This document shows, one piece after another, positions 52,884 to 62,500 of a stretch of DNA of 64,000 nt (position 1 is the first letter of the stretch; each line of letters starts with the position of its first letter). The position numbers and the translations under genes are program-made. The notes under the pieces are model-generated. The model was given only the letters and a program-made list of their open reading frames with translations. It ran no database searches and was not told the origin of the DNA. The stretch spans positions 124,001 to 188,000 of the forward strand of contig JABTUJ010000006.1 in NCBI GenBank assembly GCA_015075445.1. The letters run 5' to 3'. The stretch comes from Verrucomicrobiales bacterium. Its GTDB lineage: Bacteria > Verrucomicrobiota > Verrucomicrobiia > Limisphaerales > J093.

Positions 52884-53123
52884 ATGACGACGATCTCGAT
52901 CAAACTACCCGAGGCCCTCGCTCAGCGACTCGAAGCGGCGGCACGCCAGCGTCAGCGACCCAAGTCGGGGTTAGTGCGCGACTTCATCGAGCGTGGGTTG
53001 CTGGACCAGCCGTGCGGCAGCCCTTCCTTTCATGACCTTGCCCAGACCTACTGCGGCACCGGGCGGAGCGGTCTGCGCGACTTGGCGACGAATCCGGCGC
53101 ACCTCCAGGATTACGGCCGATGA
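52884..53123 (+). CDS. CopG/RHH antitoxin
   Basis: A 79-residue protein beginning MTTISIKLPEALAQRLEAAA and continuing RQRQRPKSGLVRDFIERGLL, the ribbon-helix-helix of CopG-like antitoxins; the tail DLAQTYCGTGRSGLRDLATN likely contacts the toxin. It overlaps the PIN gene by four bases. The start is chosen from the family opening and the leaderless promoter at 52848. Confidence 0.85.
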   Translation: MTTISIKLPEALAQRLEAAARQRQRPKSGLVRDFIERGLLDQPCGSPSFHDLAQTYCGTGRSGLRDLATNPAHLQDYGR

Positions 53124-53545
53124 GTTCAACCATCCTCGTGGACGCCGGTCCGCTGGTGGCGTATTTCGACCGCGATGCCGATCAGCACCAGTGGATGCGG
53201 GAGCAGGCCGCGCGACTGCCCCCGGGTTGGCTGACCTCGGAGGCGGTGTTGGGTGAAACGGCGCACCTGCTTCGGCGTGCCGGGGTAGCGCCAGAGCAAC
53301 TGCTGGCTTTGGTTGCAGGGGAACTGCTGCGCGTGCCGTTTCACCTCGAAGAGGAGGTCGAAACGCTGCGCCGACTGCTGCGGCGCTACCGCGACCGACC
53401 GATGTCGCTGGCCGATGCGACCCTGGTCCGCCTGTCGGAGCTGTACGAGAACTGCCAAGTGCTGACCCTGGACTCGGACTTCACGATCTACCGTCGGTTT
53501 GACCGGCGTCCTATTCCCGTCTTGATGCCACCAGGGAAGACCTGA
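53120..53545 (+). CDS. PIN-domain toxin (VapC-like)
   Basis: A 141-residue PIN protein. STILVDAGPLVAYFDRDADQ gives the first catalytic Asp, SEAVLGETAHLLRR the Glu, and MSLADATLVRLSELY with VLTLDSDFTIYRRF the later acidic pair. All four motifs are in the usual order and at normal spacing, so the protein looks intact. It is coupled to the CopG-like antitoxin by a four-base overlap. Cognate RNA unknown. Confidence 0.87.
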   Translation: MSSTILVDAGPLVAYFDRDADQHQWMREQAARLPPGWLTSEAVLGETAHLLRRAGVAPEQLLALVAGELLRVPFHLEEEVETLRRLLRRYRDRPMSLADATLVRLSELYENCQVLTLDSDFTIYRRFDRRPIPVLMPPGKT

Positions 53546-53665
53546 GGAACCGTGACTCACGGCACCGACTCCGCCCGGTAGAACAGCGCGGATTCGGAGG
53601 CCTCCGGTTCGGCTGGCATTGCGCCTTGTCGGATCGGGTGTCGAGGCGTAACGTTGCGCCACGCT

Positions 53666-54025
53666 GTGAAGTTGCTGTTGGACAACCTGCCGCCGTCGTT
53701 GGCCAGCCAGCGGGAAACGCTGGCCGAGTGCCTTCAGGCCATGAACCGTGCGGCGCCCCTGCGGCGCGTCTATTTGTTCGGGTCGCATGCCCGGGGCGAG
53801 GCAAGGCCGGATAGTGACGTGGACCTCTGTCTGGTGGCCGACGGGGCGGAGCGCCAGCAAGAGACGCTGTCCCAGTTGGGTAACGCCATCTGGGACGTGT
53901 GGCCGCGTCCGGCGTTCACGCTGATCCCGGTCACCCCGCGGCGGTTGGCGGAGAAGCGCGCGGTGGGGGATCATTTCTTCCAGACGGTGCTGAATGAGGG
54001 GGTGCTCCTTGCCCAGGAAGACTGA
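53666..54025 (+). CDS. MNT-type minimal nucleotidyltransferase (antitoxin)
   Basis: A 119-residue protein if started at the GTG at 53666; a TTG at 53654 is the other option. RVYLFGSHARGEARPDSDVD LCLVADG has the GS-x9-DxD catalytic motif of minimal nucleotidyltransferases, and a later Thr/Pro strand (FTLIPVTP) ends the fold. Paired with the HEPN gene that overlaps it by 32 bases, it forms an MNT/HEPN module, in which the MNT protein can AMPylate and silence the HEPN toxin. TAACGT at about 53654 follows TTGTCG with 17 bases between. Confidence 0.82.
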   Translation: MKLLLDNLPPSLASQRETLAECLQAMNRAAPLRRVYLFGSHARGEARPDSDVDLCLVADGAERQQETLSQLGNAIWDVWPRPAFTLIPVTPRRLAEKRAVGDHFFQTVLNEGVLLAQED

Positions 54026-54416
54026 TTCCAATAACCCGGCCGACTGGCTGTGGATCGCCCTGTCGGACCTGGAAGGGTTGCGACATCTTGCGAACGCGGA
54101 GATTGCTTACGGGATGTGCCGCAGCAAGCTTTCCGAGGTGCTTGAAAAGGTAATCAAAGCGGAACTCATCCGACTGGGCTGGTTCCTCGAGAGGACCCAC
54201 GAGCTGCCGCGGTTGGCGCGTGAACTGGAGGCGCGACAATCTGGCCTGAGCGCGGAGGTCAAGCCACTCGCGCTGACGCTCGCGGGCGCTTATCTGACGA
54301 CGCGCTATCCTGGTCTTGACCTGGACGACCCCGATTGGCCGGCCCTGCGCGCCCAGATCGAGCAGGTGGCCCTCCTTCTCGAGCAGGTCCGCGATCAGCT
54401 CAACGCCCAGGGTTGA
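53994..54416 (+). CDS. HEPN-domain protein (toxin of the MNT/HEPN module)
   Basis: A 140-residue helical protein. WLWIALSDLEGLRHLANAEI, then CRSKLSEVLEKVIKAELIRL and GWFLERTHELPRLARELEAR give the HEPN fold, with the Arg of SRLSE-type segment and the ERTHELPRL region at the active site. Family members are RNases held in check by the partner MNT. It overlaps the upstream gene. The start at 53994 fits the overlap. Confidence 0.8.
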   Translation: MRGCSLPRKTDSNNPADWLWIALSDLEGLRHLANAEIAYGMCRSKLSEVLEKVIKAELIRLGWFLERTHELPRLARELEARQSGLSAEVKPLALTLAGAYLTTRYPGLDLDDPDWPALRAQIEQVALLLEQVRDQLNAQG

Positions 54417-54465
54417 ATGCCGTGCTTGTTACCCGGCACGGCGCGGGAAAGGATGGCAGGGTGGC

Positions 54466-54852
54466 TGGGAGCGCGCGTGGGCGATCGCCTTGCTCGAGGA
54501 GGCGTTGAACCGCTTGCGACGCGAATTTGATCGGCATGGACGGGGCGAGGCGTTCCGCTGTTTTCAGCCCTGCCTGCAAAGGGATCCCGACGCGACCCGC
54601 CGTGAGGAGATGGCGCGCGTGCTGTGTCTGTCAGTGGGCGCCGTCCAGGTGGGCGTGACCCGGGCGCGGCACCGGTTCGCGGAGTTGCTGCACGAGGTGG
54701 TGCTGCAAACGGTTGCCAGTCCGGCGGAGGTGAGCGAGGAAATCCGCCATTTGCAGGTGGTGAACCCGCGGGTGCCGCGCGATCTGGAGATCCTCTGCCT
54801 CAAGTGCCTCGAGAAAGAACCGGCGCGTCGTTCCGTGCCACGGCAGCCTTGA
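54466..54852 (+). pseudogene. decayed ECF sigma factor end fused to a kinase fragment
   Basis: From 54466, WERAWAIALLEEALNRLRRE, then CFQPCLQRDPDATRREEMAR and VGAVQVGVTRARHRFAELLH match the C-terminal region of the sigma factors that accompany kinase-WD40/TPR genes. After VSEEIRHL the sequence becomes NPRVPRDLEILCLKCLEKEP ARRS, which is part of a Ser/Thr kinase catalytic domain. The joint, and the missing N-terminal half of the sigma factor and most of the kinase, show that the locus has collapsed. Confidence 0.72.
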
Positions 54853-54943
54853 TCACGGTCAGCGACACGACGGCGGCTGGCACGGTGGGTTTGCCCCGGT
54901 TCGGCGCGGGGCGGCGGACCGTCGCGGGAGGCGGGGATGCTGA

Positions 54944-55130
54944 ATGCTGCGGCGCGAGGAACGCGAACGCGCCGTCGAAGCCGACCCATATTATCTGGCC
55001 TGGATGCACGCGGCGCTCGGGAATACGGACCAAGCCCTCGAGCGTTTGAACCGCGCCGTTGACTATCGGTCCGAGAACATCGTCCACACCGAGTTTGGCG
55101 TTTTGGGGGCGTTCGGCGGCTTGGGCGGGT
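54944..55130 (+). pseudogene. TPR remnant of a kinase C-terminus
   Basis: REERERAVEADPYYLAWMHA, then ALGNTDQALERLNRAVDYRS matches the tetratricopeptide region at the end of Ser/Thr kinases of this kind. The frame continues unbroken into the CDF transporter but nothing in it looks functional, and the intervening 54853-54943 sequence has lost its reading frame. Confidence 0.65.
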
Positions 55131-55183
55131 CGAGGCCGGGAATCGGATGGACAGCGGAGACGGCGGGCTGTCATCTGAAGGGC

Positions 55184-56086
55184 GTGACGAACACGCGATT
55201 GCGCCGCGGCGTGCGTGCGACCCTGTGGGGGATGACCGTCAACACCCTGTTGGCGGGCGGCAAGACCGTGGCGGGCGTGGTGGGACACAGCCATGCGTTG
55301 GTGGCGGACGGCATCGAGTCGCTGGCCGATCTGCTGAGTTCGCTGATCGTCTGGCGCGGGTTGGTGGTGGCGGCCGCGCCGCCCGATGCTGATCACCCTT
55401 ACGGGCACGGCAAGGCGGAGCCGATCGCGGCCGCCGTGGTGGCTACGATGCTGTTCCTGGCGGCGGGGTGGATTGCGGTGACTTCCGTGGGTGAGATTCT
55501 GCATCCGCACGAATCGCCGGCGCCGTTCACGCTGGGCGTGCTGGTGGGCGTCGTGGTGGTGAAGGAGGCGCTGTTCCGCTGGGTGTTGCGGGAAGGGGTG
55601 GCCATGAACAGCTCGGCCGTGGTGCTGGATGCCTGGCATCACCGGAGCGACGCGCTCACCTCGTTGGCCGCGGGTTTGGGCATCACGGTGGCGCTGGTGG
55701 GCGGGCCGGCCTATGCAGCGGCGGACGACGTGGCGGCAGTGGTGGCAGCCGGCGTGATCGCGTGGAACGGCAGGCGGTTGCTGCGCGGCACGCTCGCGGA
55801 GTTGATGGACGCCGCGCCGGATCCGGCACTACACGACCGGCTGAGGCGGCTCGCGATGGCGTTGCCGGACGTTGCGCGGATCGAGCAGTGTCGGATTCGG
55901 AAGATGGGGGGGCAGTACTTCGTCGAGCTGCACGTCGAGGTGGACCCGGAGATGTCGGTCCGGCGGGCGCACGGGGTGGCGCATGCCGTGAAAGATCATC
56001 TGCGCGCGGAAGTGCCCACCGTGGCGGATGTGCTCGTGCATGTCGAACCCGCGGCGGAAGCGGCGGCCCGGCCTGCGGGTCTTTGA
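55184..56086 (+). CDS. cation diffusion facilitator (CDF) family metal transporter
   Basis: A 300-residue protein if the GTG at 55184 is used; no in-frame ATG exists closer than the TPR remnant upstream. Six membrane helices are expected, with SHALVADGIESLADLLSSLI (His/Asp of the zinc site), DHPYGHGKAEPIAAAVVATM, and LDAWHHRSDALTSLAAGLGI carrying the HxxxD of helix 5. The cytoplasmic C-terminal domain has IEQCRIRKMGGQYFVELHVE. CDF proteins exchange Zn2+ or another divalent metal for H+. The missing start signal and the remnant upstream make the true start uncertain. Confidence 0.87.
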   Translation: MTNTRLRRGVRATLWGMTVNTLLAGGKTVAGVVGHSHALVADGIESLADLLSSLIVWRGLVVAAAPPDADHPYGHGKAEPIAAAVVATMLFLAAGWIAVTSVGEILHPHESPAPFTLGVLVGVVVVKEALFRWVLREGVAMNSSAVVLDAWHHRSDALTSLAAGLGITVALVGGPAYAAADDVAAVVAAGVIAWNGRRLLRGTLAELMDAAPDPALHDRLRRLAMALPDVARIEQCRIRKMGGQYFVELHVEVDPEMSVRRAHGVAHAVKDHLRAEVPTVADVLVHVEPAAEAAARPAGL

Positions 56087-56150
56087 CGAGCTGCGCGTCG
56101 CTGCGCCGATTAGTCCGGGTATGTCAGACTCGGCATGAAGCCGCGACAGA

Positions 56151-56225
56151 CTGTAGGCGCCGACGTGCGGAGGCGTCGTGGATCGAAGGCAACGCGACTC
56201 CGCCTCCTCACGTCGGCGCCTACAG
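56151..56225. repeat. near-perfect 25-bp inverted repeat in the guaA leader
   Basis: Arms at 56151-56175 and 56201-56225 match at 24 of 25 positions (GTAGGCGCCGACGT... and its complement) with a 25-base loop. The structure ends 80 bases before the guaA start. A solo arm is present at 38264-38286. It could be a terminator or attenuator, or simply a mobile palindrome. Confidence 0.85.
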
Positions 56226-56305
56226 CGGGTGGGGAGTCTCCATTGCGGTCCACTTTTGCCTCGCCAAGCCGACGGTGGCCCGGCAGAACGCAGGCCCTGG
56301 TTGCC

Positions 56306-57847
56306 ATGACCGAACAGATTGTCATCCTTGATTTCGGGTCCCAATACACGCAGGTGATCGCCCGGCGGATCCGGGAGGCGCAGGTGTATTCGAGCATTCT
56401 GGCCTTTCACACCCCGGCCAGGGAGATTGCGCGCCTTCGTCCCCGCGGCCTGATTCTCTCAGGCGGGCCGTCGAGTGTGTACGCGTCCGAAGCGCCGCTG
56501 CCGGACCCGGCGATCTTCGAACTGGGGGTGCCGATCCTGGGCATCTGTTACGGTGTCCAGCTCTTTGCCCAGTTCCTGGGCGGGAAAGTCGAGCCGGGCG
56601 AGAAGCGCGAGTACGGCAAAGGCACCCTGACGGTCACGGACAGAAGTTCGCCCTTGTTCCGTCGGTTGCCCCGGACGCTCCAGGTCTGGAATTCCCACGG
56701 CGACAAGCTGACGCGATTGCCGGCGGGATTTCGGCCGGCGGCGCGGACGGAGAACTCGGAGTACGCGGCCATCGCGGATGCGCGCCGGCAATTTTACGGG
56801 ATCCAGTTCCACCCCGAAGTGGTGCACACGCCGCGCGGCAAGGAGGTGCTGAGCAATTTCGTCCACGGGATCTGCGGCTGTGGCCGGCACTGGACGATGC
56901 GGCATTACCGGGACCTGGCCATTGAGCAGATCCGCGCCCAGGTGGGCGGCGAGCGCGTGATCCTCGGCCTGAGCGGCGGGGTGGATTCCAGCGTGGCCGC
57001 GGCCCTGCTGCACCGGGCCATTGGCGAGCAACTGACCTGCATTTTCGTCAACAACGGCCTGTTGCGGGCGCGCGAACCCGAGGTGGTGCGCGAGGTCTTT
57101 GGCCGCCACTTCCAGATCCGGCTGCACTACGCGAACGCGGCGGCGAAGTTCCTGCGGCCGCTGCGGGGGGTGACGGATCCCGAGCGGAAGCGGAAGCTCA
57201 TCGGGCGGACCTTCATCCAGGTGTTCGAGGATGCCCTGCGGCACGTGGGCAAGGCGAAGTTCCTGGCGCAAGGGACGCTGTACCCGGACGTGATCGAGTC
57301 GGTGCCAATCGCGGGCAACCCGGCGGCGTTGATCAAGAGCCATCACAACGTCGGGGGGTTGCCAAAGAAGATGCGGCTGCAACTGGTCGAGCCGCTGCGG
57401 TGCTTGTTCAAGGACGAGGTGCGCTTGCTCGGACAGGAGCTTGGATTGCCCGAGGAACTGGTGTGGCGTCAGCCCTTTCCCGGCCCCGGTCTGGCGGTGC
57501 GCATCATTGGGGCGGTGACGCCGCGTCGGCTCGAGATCCTGCGTCGGGCCGACGCCATCGTGGTTGAGGAGATGAAGGCCACGGGGTGGTACCGGAAGAT
57601 CTGGCAGAGTTTTGCGGTGTTGCTCCCGGTGAAGAGCGTGGGGGTGATGGGTGACGAACGGACTTACGACTACACCATTGCGGTGCGGGCGGTGGAGTCG
57701 CAGGACGGGATGACGGCTGACTGGGTGCGGCTGCCCTATCCGCTGCTGGAGAAGCTGGCCAGCCGGATCATCAACGAGGTGCAAGGGGTGAACCGGTGCG
57801 TGTTTGACATCACCAGCAAGCCGCCGGGCACCATCGAATGGGAGTAG
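56306..57847 (+). CDS. guaA: GMP synthase (glutamine-hydrolysing)
   Basis: 513 residues from the ATG at 56306 ([20 protein letters not shown]). The class I glutaminase has [15 protein letters not shown] with the catalytic Cys and HPEVVHT with the His-Glu pair. The ATP-pyrophosphatase domain has the P-loop [18 protein letters not shown]; the dimerisation domain ends [23 protein letters not shown]. It converts XMP to GMP using glutamine and ATP in the cytoplasm. The hairpin at 56151 lies in its leader; hemL runs toward it on the other strand. Confidence 0.97.
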   Translation: MTEQIVILDFGSQYTQVIARRIREAQVYSSILAFHTPAREIARLRPRGLILSGGPSSVYASEAPLPDPAIFELGVPILGICYGVQLFAQFLGGKVEPGEKREYGKGTLTVTDRSSPLFRRLPRTLQVWNSHGDKLTRLPAGFRPAARTENSEYAAIADARRQFYGIQFHPEVVHTPRGKEVLSNFVHGICGCGRHWTMRHYRDLAIEQIRAQVGGERVILGLSGGVDSSVAAALLHRAIGEQLTCIFVNNGLLRAREPEVVREVFGRHFQIRLHYANAAAKFLRPLRGVTDPERKRKLIGRTFIQVFEDALRHVGKAKFLAQGTLYPDVIESVPIAGNPAALIKSHHNVGGLPKKMRLQLVEPLRCLFKDEVRLLGQELGLPEELVWRQPFPGPGLAVRIIGAVTPRRLEILRRADAIVVEEMKATGWYRKIWQSFAVLLPVKSVGVMGDERTYDYTIAVRAVESQDGMTADWVRLPYPLLEKLASRIINEVQGVNRCVFDITSKPPGTIEWE

Positions 57848-57850
57848 CCG

Positions 57851-57914
57851 GGTGCAGGCTGGAAGCCCGCACCACCACGTGGGAGTAGGCGGATGCAGGC
57901 GGGAAGCCCGCACC
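57851..57914. repeat. two copies of a dispersed palindrome
   Basis: GTGCAGGCTGGAAGCCCGCA at 57852 and a near copy at 57894 are separated by 20 bases; each is an imperfect palindrome. Other copies lie at 59440-59461 and 63226-63248, so there are four in 5.5 kb. It fills the space between convergent guaA and hemL and may help termination of both. Confidence 0.75.
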
Positions 57915-57936
57915 ACAACCAGGGAGCGGGCGCCGG

Positions 57937-59259
57937 TTAAAGCGTGCGAAGGACTTCCGCGGCTGCGCGCACGGTCTGCTCGATGTCCGTGGGTGTATGT
58001 GCCGTCGAGAGGAAGCCGGCCTCGAACTGGGAGGGCGCGAGATAGATGCCGCGGTCGAGCATGCCGTGGAAGAACCGCCGGAACCGGTCGCGGTCGCTGC
58101 GCATCGCGTCGGCCAATTGATGGACGGGCTCGGCGGTGAAGTAGGCGCAGAACATCGAGCCGATGCGCTGCATCTGGACCGGCACGCGGGTGCTCTTCGC
58201 CGCGGTCTTCAGACCCTCCTCGAGTTGGGCGCCGAGCGCCTCGAGCCGCGTGTAGGGATCGGCTTCGGACGTTGAGGTTCGGCCCGCGGTCTCGATATCG
58301 GCCGCGCCCAGTTCTTCGAGGGCGGCCAGGCCTGCGGCCAGCGCCAGGGGGTTTCCGCTGAGCGTGCCAGCCTGGTAGACCGGTCCCAGGGGGGCCAGAC
58401 AGTCCATGATGTCGGTCCGCCCGCCGAATGCTCCGACCGGCAGGCCGCCGCCGATGATCTTGCCGAACGTGGAGAGGTCGGGGGTGAGCCCGAAGCGGGC
58501 TTGCGCGCCGCCCAGGCCCAGTCGGAACCCGGTCATCACTTCGTCCGCGATCAGAACGGTGCCGTGGGCGGCGGTGAGTTCGCGCAAGAGTTCGAGGTAG
58601 CCGGGGCGGGGCAGATAGAGGCCGGCGTTGGCAGGGACGAGTTCAAGGATGACGGCGGCGAGTTCCCGTCCGTAGGTGGCGAAGGCGGCCCGCAAGGCCT
58701 CCGGTTCGTTGAACGGCAACACGAGCGTGTGCTTCGCGAAATCCGCCGGGACGCCGGCGCTGTCGGGATGGCCGAGGGTGAGGGCGCCGGAGCCGGCCTT
58801 CACGAGCAGCGAGTCGCCGTGCCCGTGATAGCAGCCATCGAACTTGAGGATCTTGTCCCGGCGGGTGAAACCGCGGGCGAGGCGGATGGCGGACATGCAG
58901 GCCTCGGTTCCGGAATTGCACATTCGCACCTTCTGCAGGCTGGGCACGGCGCGGCAGAGGAGCCGGGCCATGTGGACCTCGAACGGGTTGGGGATGCCAA
59001 AGCTGGTGCCGTGGTCGGCGGCGGCTTTGACGGCGGCGATGAGCCGGGGATGGGCGTGCCCCAGGATGGCCGGGCCCCAGGTGCCCACGTAGTCGATCAA
59101 CTCGTCGCCGTCCACCGTCCAGACGCGGGCGCCGACGGCGCGGTCCACGAAGAAGGGTTGGCCGCCCACGGCGCGGAAGGCGCGGACGGGGGAGTTGACG
59201 CCGCCAGGGATGCAGGTGAGGGCCTCGGCGAAGAGGGCGTCGGAGCGGGTGCGTTTCAT
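57937..59259 (-). CDS. hemL: glutamate-1-semialdehyde 2,1-aminomutase
   Basis: A 440-residue PLP enzyme. The opening [20 protein letters not shown] and [20 protein letters not shown], then [20 protein letters not shown] are diagnostic. The PLP Lys is in [19 protein letters not shown] and the Asp in [28 protein letters not shown] follows. It turns glutamate-1-semialdehyde into 5-aminolevulinate, the C5 route to haem. It is convergent with guaA; a 322-base gap separates its start from the CotH gene. Confidence 0.97.
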   Translation of the reverse strand: MKRTRSDALFAEALTCIPGGVNSPVRAFRAVGGQPFFVDRAVGARVWTVDGDELIDYVGTWGPAILGHAHPRLIAAVKAAADHGTSFGIPNPFEVHMARLLCRAVPSLQKVRMCNSGTEACMSAIRLARGFTRRDKILKFDGCYHGHGDSLLVKAGSGALTLGHPDSAGVPADFAKHTLVLPFNEPEALRAAFATYGRELAAVILELVPANAGLYLPRPGYLELLRELTAAHGTVLIADEVMTGFRLGLGGAQARFGLTPDLSTFGKIIGGGLPVGAFGGRTDIMDCLAPLGPVYQAGTLSGNPLALAAGLAALEELGAADIETAGRTSTSEADPYTRLEALGAQLEEGLKTAAKSTRVPVQMQRIGSMFCAYFTAEPVHQLADAMRSDRDRFRRFFHGMLDRGIYLAPSQFEAGFLSTAHTPTDIEQTVRAAAEVLRTL

Positions 59260-59439
59260 GGTGCGGGCGAGGTGCGTCGGGTCAGTTCACCAGCGACGAG
59301 CGGTCCGTGGTCGGTTTCATGGCCGCCCAGCATCGAATGGGCCACGCGCCGCCGGCAACGGAAAAGGGTTCAGGAAGGGCGGTGCATGAAGAGCCGCATG
59401 TGCCTTTGGGGACTGCCTAAGGACCATGAACCGCGCTCG

Positions 59440-59461
59440 GTGCAGGCTGGAAGCCCGCACC
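59440..59461. repeat. further copy of the dispersed palindrome, between hemL and the CotH gene
   Basis: GTGCAGGCTGGAAGCCCGCA at 59440. The gap 59260-59581 shows no other feature. An ATG at 59426 lies directly before this repeat and is an unlikely start for the CotH gene. Confidence 0.7.
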
Positions 59462-59581
59462 CCAGGTTCAGGGAGCGCCTCCCTCCGACCAATCCCCGAT
59501 GTTCGCAATCGGTGGAGCGATCCCCAACACCGCGGGGCTGCTCCCGATTGCGTTTGGCGCCATTCCGCACAGACTGCCGGT

Positions 59582-62500
59582 GTGCCTGGCCGCTCCACCC
59601 GTCGTCTGCCCACCGGGGCGCGAACGCTCCTCAGCCTCCTCCGGCTGAAGCTGCCGCTCGCGGTGAGTTGTCTGCTCCCCGCCGCGTCCGCCAACCTCGT
59701 CTTCAACGAACTGATGACCTCGAACGGCACGACGTTGACCGACGAGAACGGTGATTCCCCCGACTGGTTCGAACAGTTCAACCCCGGTCCCGACGCCGTG
59801 CCCCTCGCGGGCTGGGGCGTCTCCGACAACTCCAGCCGCCCCTTCAAATGGACCTTCGCGCACGGTGTCCTCGGGCCTGGAGAGTTCCTGCTCGTCCACG
59901 CGTCGGGCAAGGATCGCCAACCCTCGCTCCCCAATGCGGCCACGCCCCCAACGTTTCCTGGCCTGGTCGTCTGGCTGCGGGCCGACGCAGTTGACGCCGC
60001 CGACCCCACCCAGGTGCGGCGCGCCGGCAACCAGGTCTTCGTCCGACGCTGGCGCAACCCGGTCGTGCCCGACCGTGACGCCGTTCAGACCACCTCCGAT
60101 CTCCAGCCTCTATGGCTGGCGGACGGTGGCGACGGCCAGCCCGTCCTGCGTTTTGACGGCGGCAACGACCAGCTCAATCTGCCGGCACCCCCCGGCACGA
60201 ACAGCTTCTGTCTCCTTGCCGTGTTCCGTACCAGCCAGCCGCACGAGAGTGATCCCGAAGGGGGCGGCGTGGGCGGGACCTCCGGCCAGCGCTACCTGTT
60301 CGGCGCGCGGCACGGCGGCGACACCAAGGCCGGCATGGGCCTCTCGGTCGGCACCAACGGCGTCGCGGTGTACGAGCACGGCTCCGGTTACATGCCGGCC
60401 CTCGCCGCCTACCGCGGCGCTCTGGGCACCGGCTGGGTCATCGTCGCCGTGGACTACGCCGACCGGCAGCCCACCCTCGATGTCCAGGGCTCCGTCGCCC
60501 GCGTCGGCAGCGTCTCGGCGCGCAGCGAGGTGACGGCGCCGTTCGAGATCGGCGCCGGCGCTTACGGCGCGTTCGGCGGTGACCTCGCCGAGGTTGTCGT
60601 GTTCAACCGATCGCTCACCGCCACCGAACGGCGTCGCGTCGCCCACCACTTCGCGGAGCAGTACCACGTCGAACTGCCAACGCCGCGCCACACGAACTTC
60701 GAATTGAGCGCGGCCGGCGAGGAACTGGTGTTGACCCGGCCCGACGGAACCACCGCCGACCGGATCGGGTTCGGCCCCATCGAGCGGGACCTTTCCTTCG
60801 GCCGTCAACCGGACGGTGGCACGGACTGGTACTACTTCGAGCAACCCACTCCCGGCACCGCGAACCTCACCCCGGGCACGACGGAATGGCTCGCGCCGCC
60901 AACGTTCTCGCACCCGGCCGGTTTCTACGTCAGCGACTTCGAACTCCGCCTGGAAACGCCCGCCGCCGGCGCGGGCATCCGCTACACGCTGGACGGCGCC
61001 GAACCGAATGCCAGTTCCCCGCTGTACACCGCCCCGCTGGCGGTTCGCAGCCGCACCGGCACACCCAACGACCTTTCGCGCATTCCGACCGTCCCCGGGG
61101 GGCCGGTGGCGGCGGGCGAGGTGTTCAAGGGCTGGGTCGTGCGCGCCCGAACCTTCAAGGACGGCGCCCGCGCCAGCCCGACCGTCACCCGCACCTTCTG
61201 GGTCACCCCACGTGGACGCGCTCGCTACTCGCTGCCCGTCGTATCGCTGGCCACGGCCCGGTCCAACTTCTTCGCGCCGGACATCGGCATCTACGTCCCG
61301 GGCCTCGCCGCCGGCGGCAACTACTCCCAGCGCGGTCCCGAATGGGAACGGCCGGTGCACATCGAGTTCCACGAGACCAACGGCGTGGTGGCCTTCGCGC
61401 AGGACGGCGACGTCAAGATCCACGGCAACACCTCGCAAGGGTTTCCGATCAAGGGGCTGGACCTCGACGGCACTGGCGGCCGCGGTCGGCAGCCGTTCCG
61501 CTACCGGATCTTCCCCGACCGGACGCGCACGGAGTTCGAGCACGTCTTGCTTCGCCCCACGGGCCACGACCAGCAGCGGGCCTTCATGCGCGATGAGATG
61601 ATGCAGAGCCTCGCGGCCGAAACCGGCGCCGAATCCCAGGCCGCCCGCGCCTGCGTCGTCTTCCTGAACGGCGAGTACTGGGGCCTGCATTACCTGAAGG
61701 AGAAGGAGGACGCCGAGTTCGTCGCGCACTACGGGGATGTCCCGCTGGACCGCCTCGATTACCTCGAGGGCTACGCGGCCCCGAAGGCGGGGGACACCGC
61801 GCATTACGAGGCGCTGCTGGCCTTCCTGGCCGCCCATGATCTTCACGACCCGGACGCCTTCGCGGAGGTGTCCACCCGCCTGGACGTTGCCAATTACATC
61901 GACTACAAGGTCTGCGAGGTTTTCTTCTACCGCTGGGACATCGGCAACCACCGGCTCTGGCGCCCGCGCACCCCGGAAGGCCGCTGGCGCTGGCTCCAGT
62001 TTGACAACGACGTCGGGTGGGGCGGCTTCTGGGCTGAGTCGCCGGCTTGGGAGTTCAACATGCTGCGCGCCGTGCTCACCCCCGACGGCGTCCTCCACGG
62101 ACACAACAACGCGACCACCACCTACCTGCTTCGGCGCCTCATCGAGAGCGACGAGTTCCGGCGCGACTTCATCAACCGCTTCTGCGATCTCCTGAACACG
62201 ACGTTCACCCCCGCCCACACCCTCGCCCGCATCCAGGCATTCGCCGCCATGCTCGAACCGGAGATGGCCGAGCACACCCGTCGCTGGCGCGCCCCGGCCT
62301 CCCTCGGCGAGTGGCAAACCCAGGTGCGCGCGCTCCGCGACTACGCCGAACGCCGCCCCGCCTTCGCCCGCTTCCATCTCCAGCAGCAGTTCAAGCTGCG
62401 CAGCCCGGCCCAGCTCACGGTGTCCGTCTCCAACCCCCGGGCCGGCCACATCCGGGTCAACACCCTCACCCTCGACCCGCCGCCGCAGAGCCCCTGGACC

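Noticed and set aside
59426..59581. Start of the CotH gene at the ATG at 59426
   Set aside because: The first 50 codons cross a dispersed palindrome and have no signal-peptide character; the GTG at 59582 gives a normal signal peptide.
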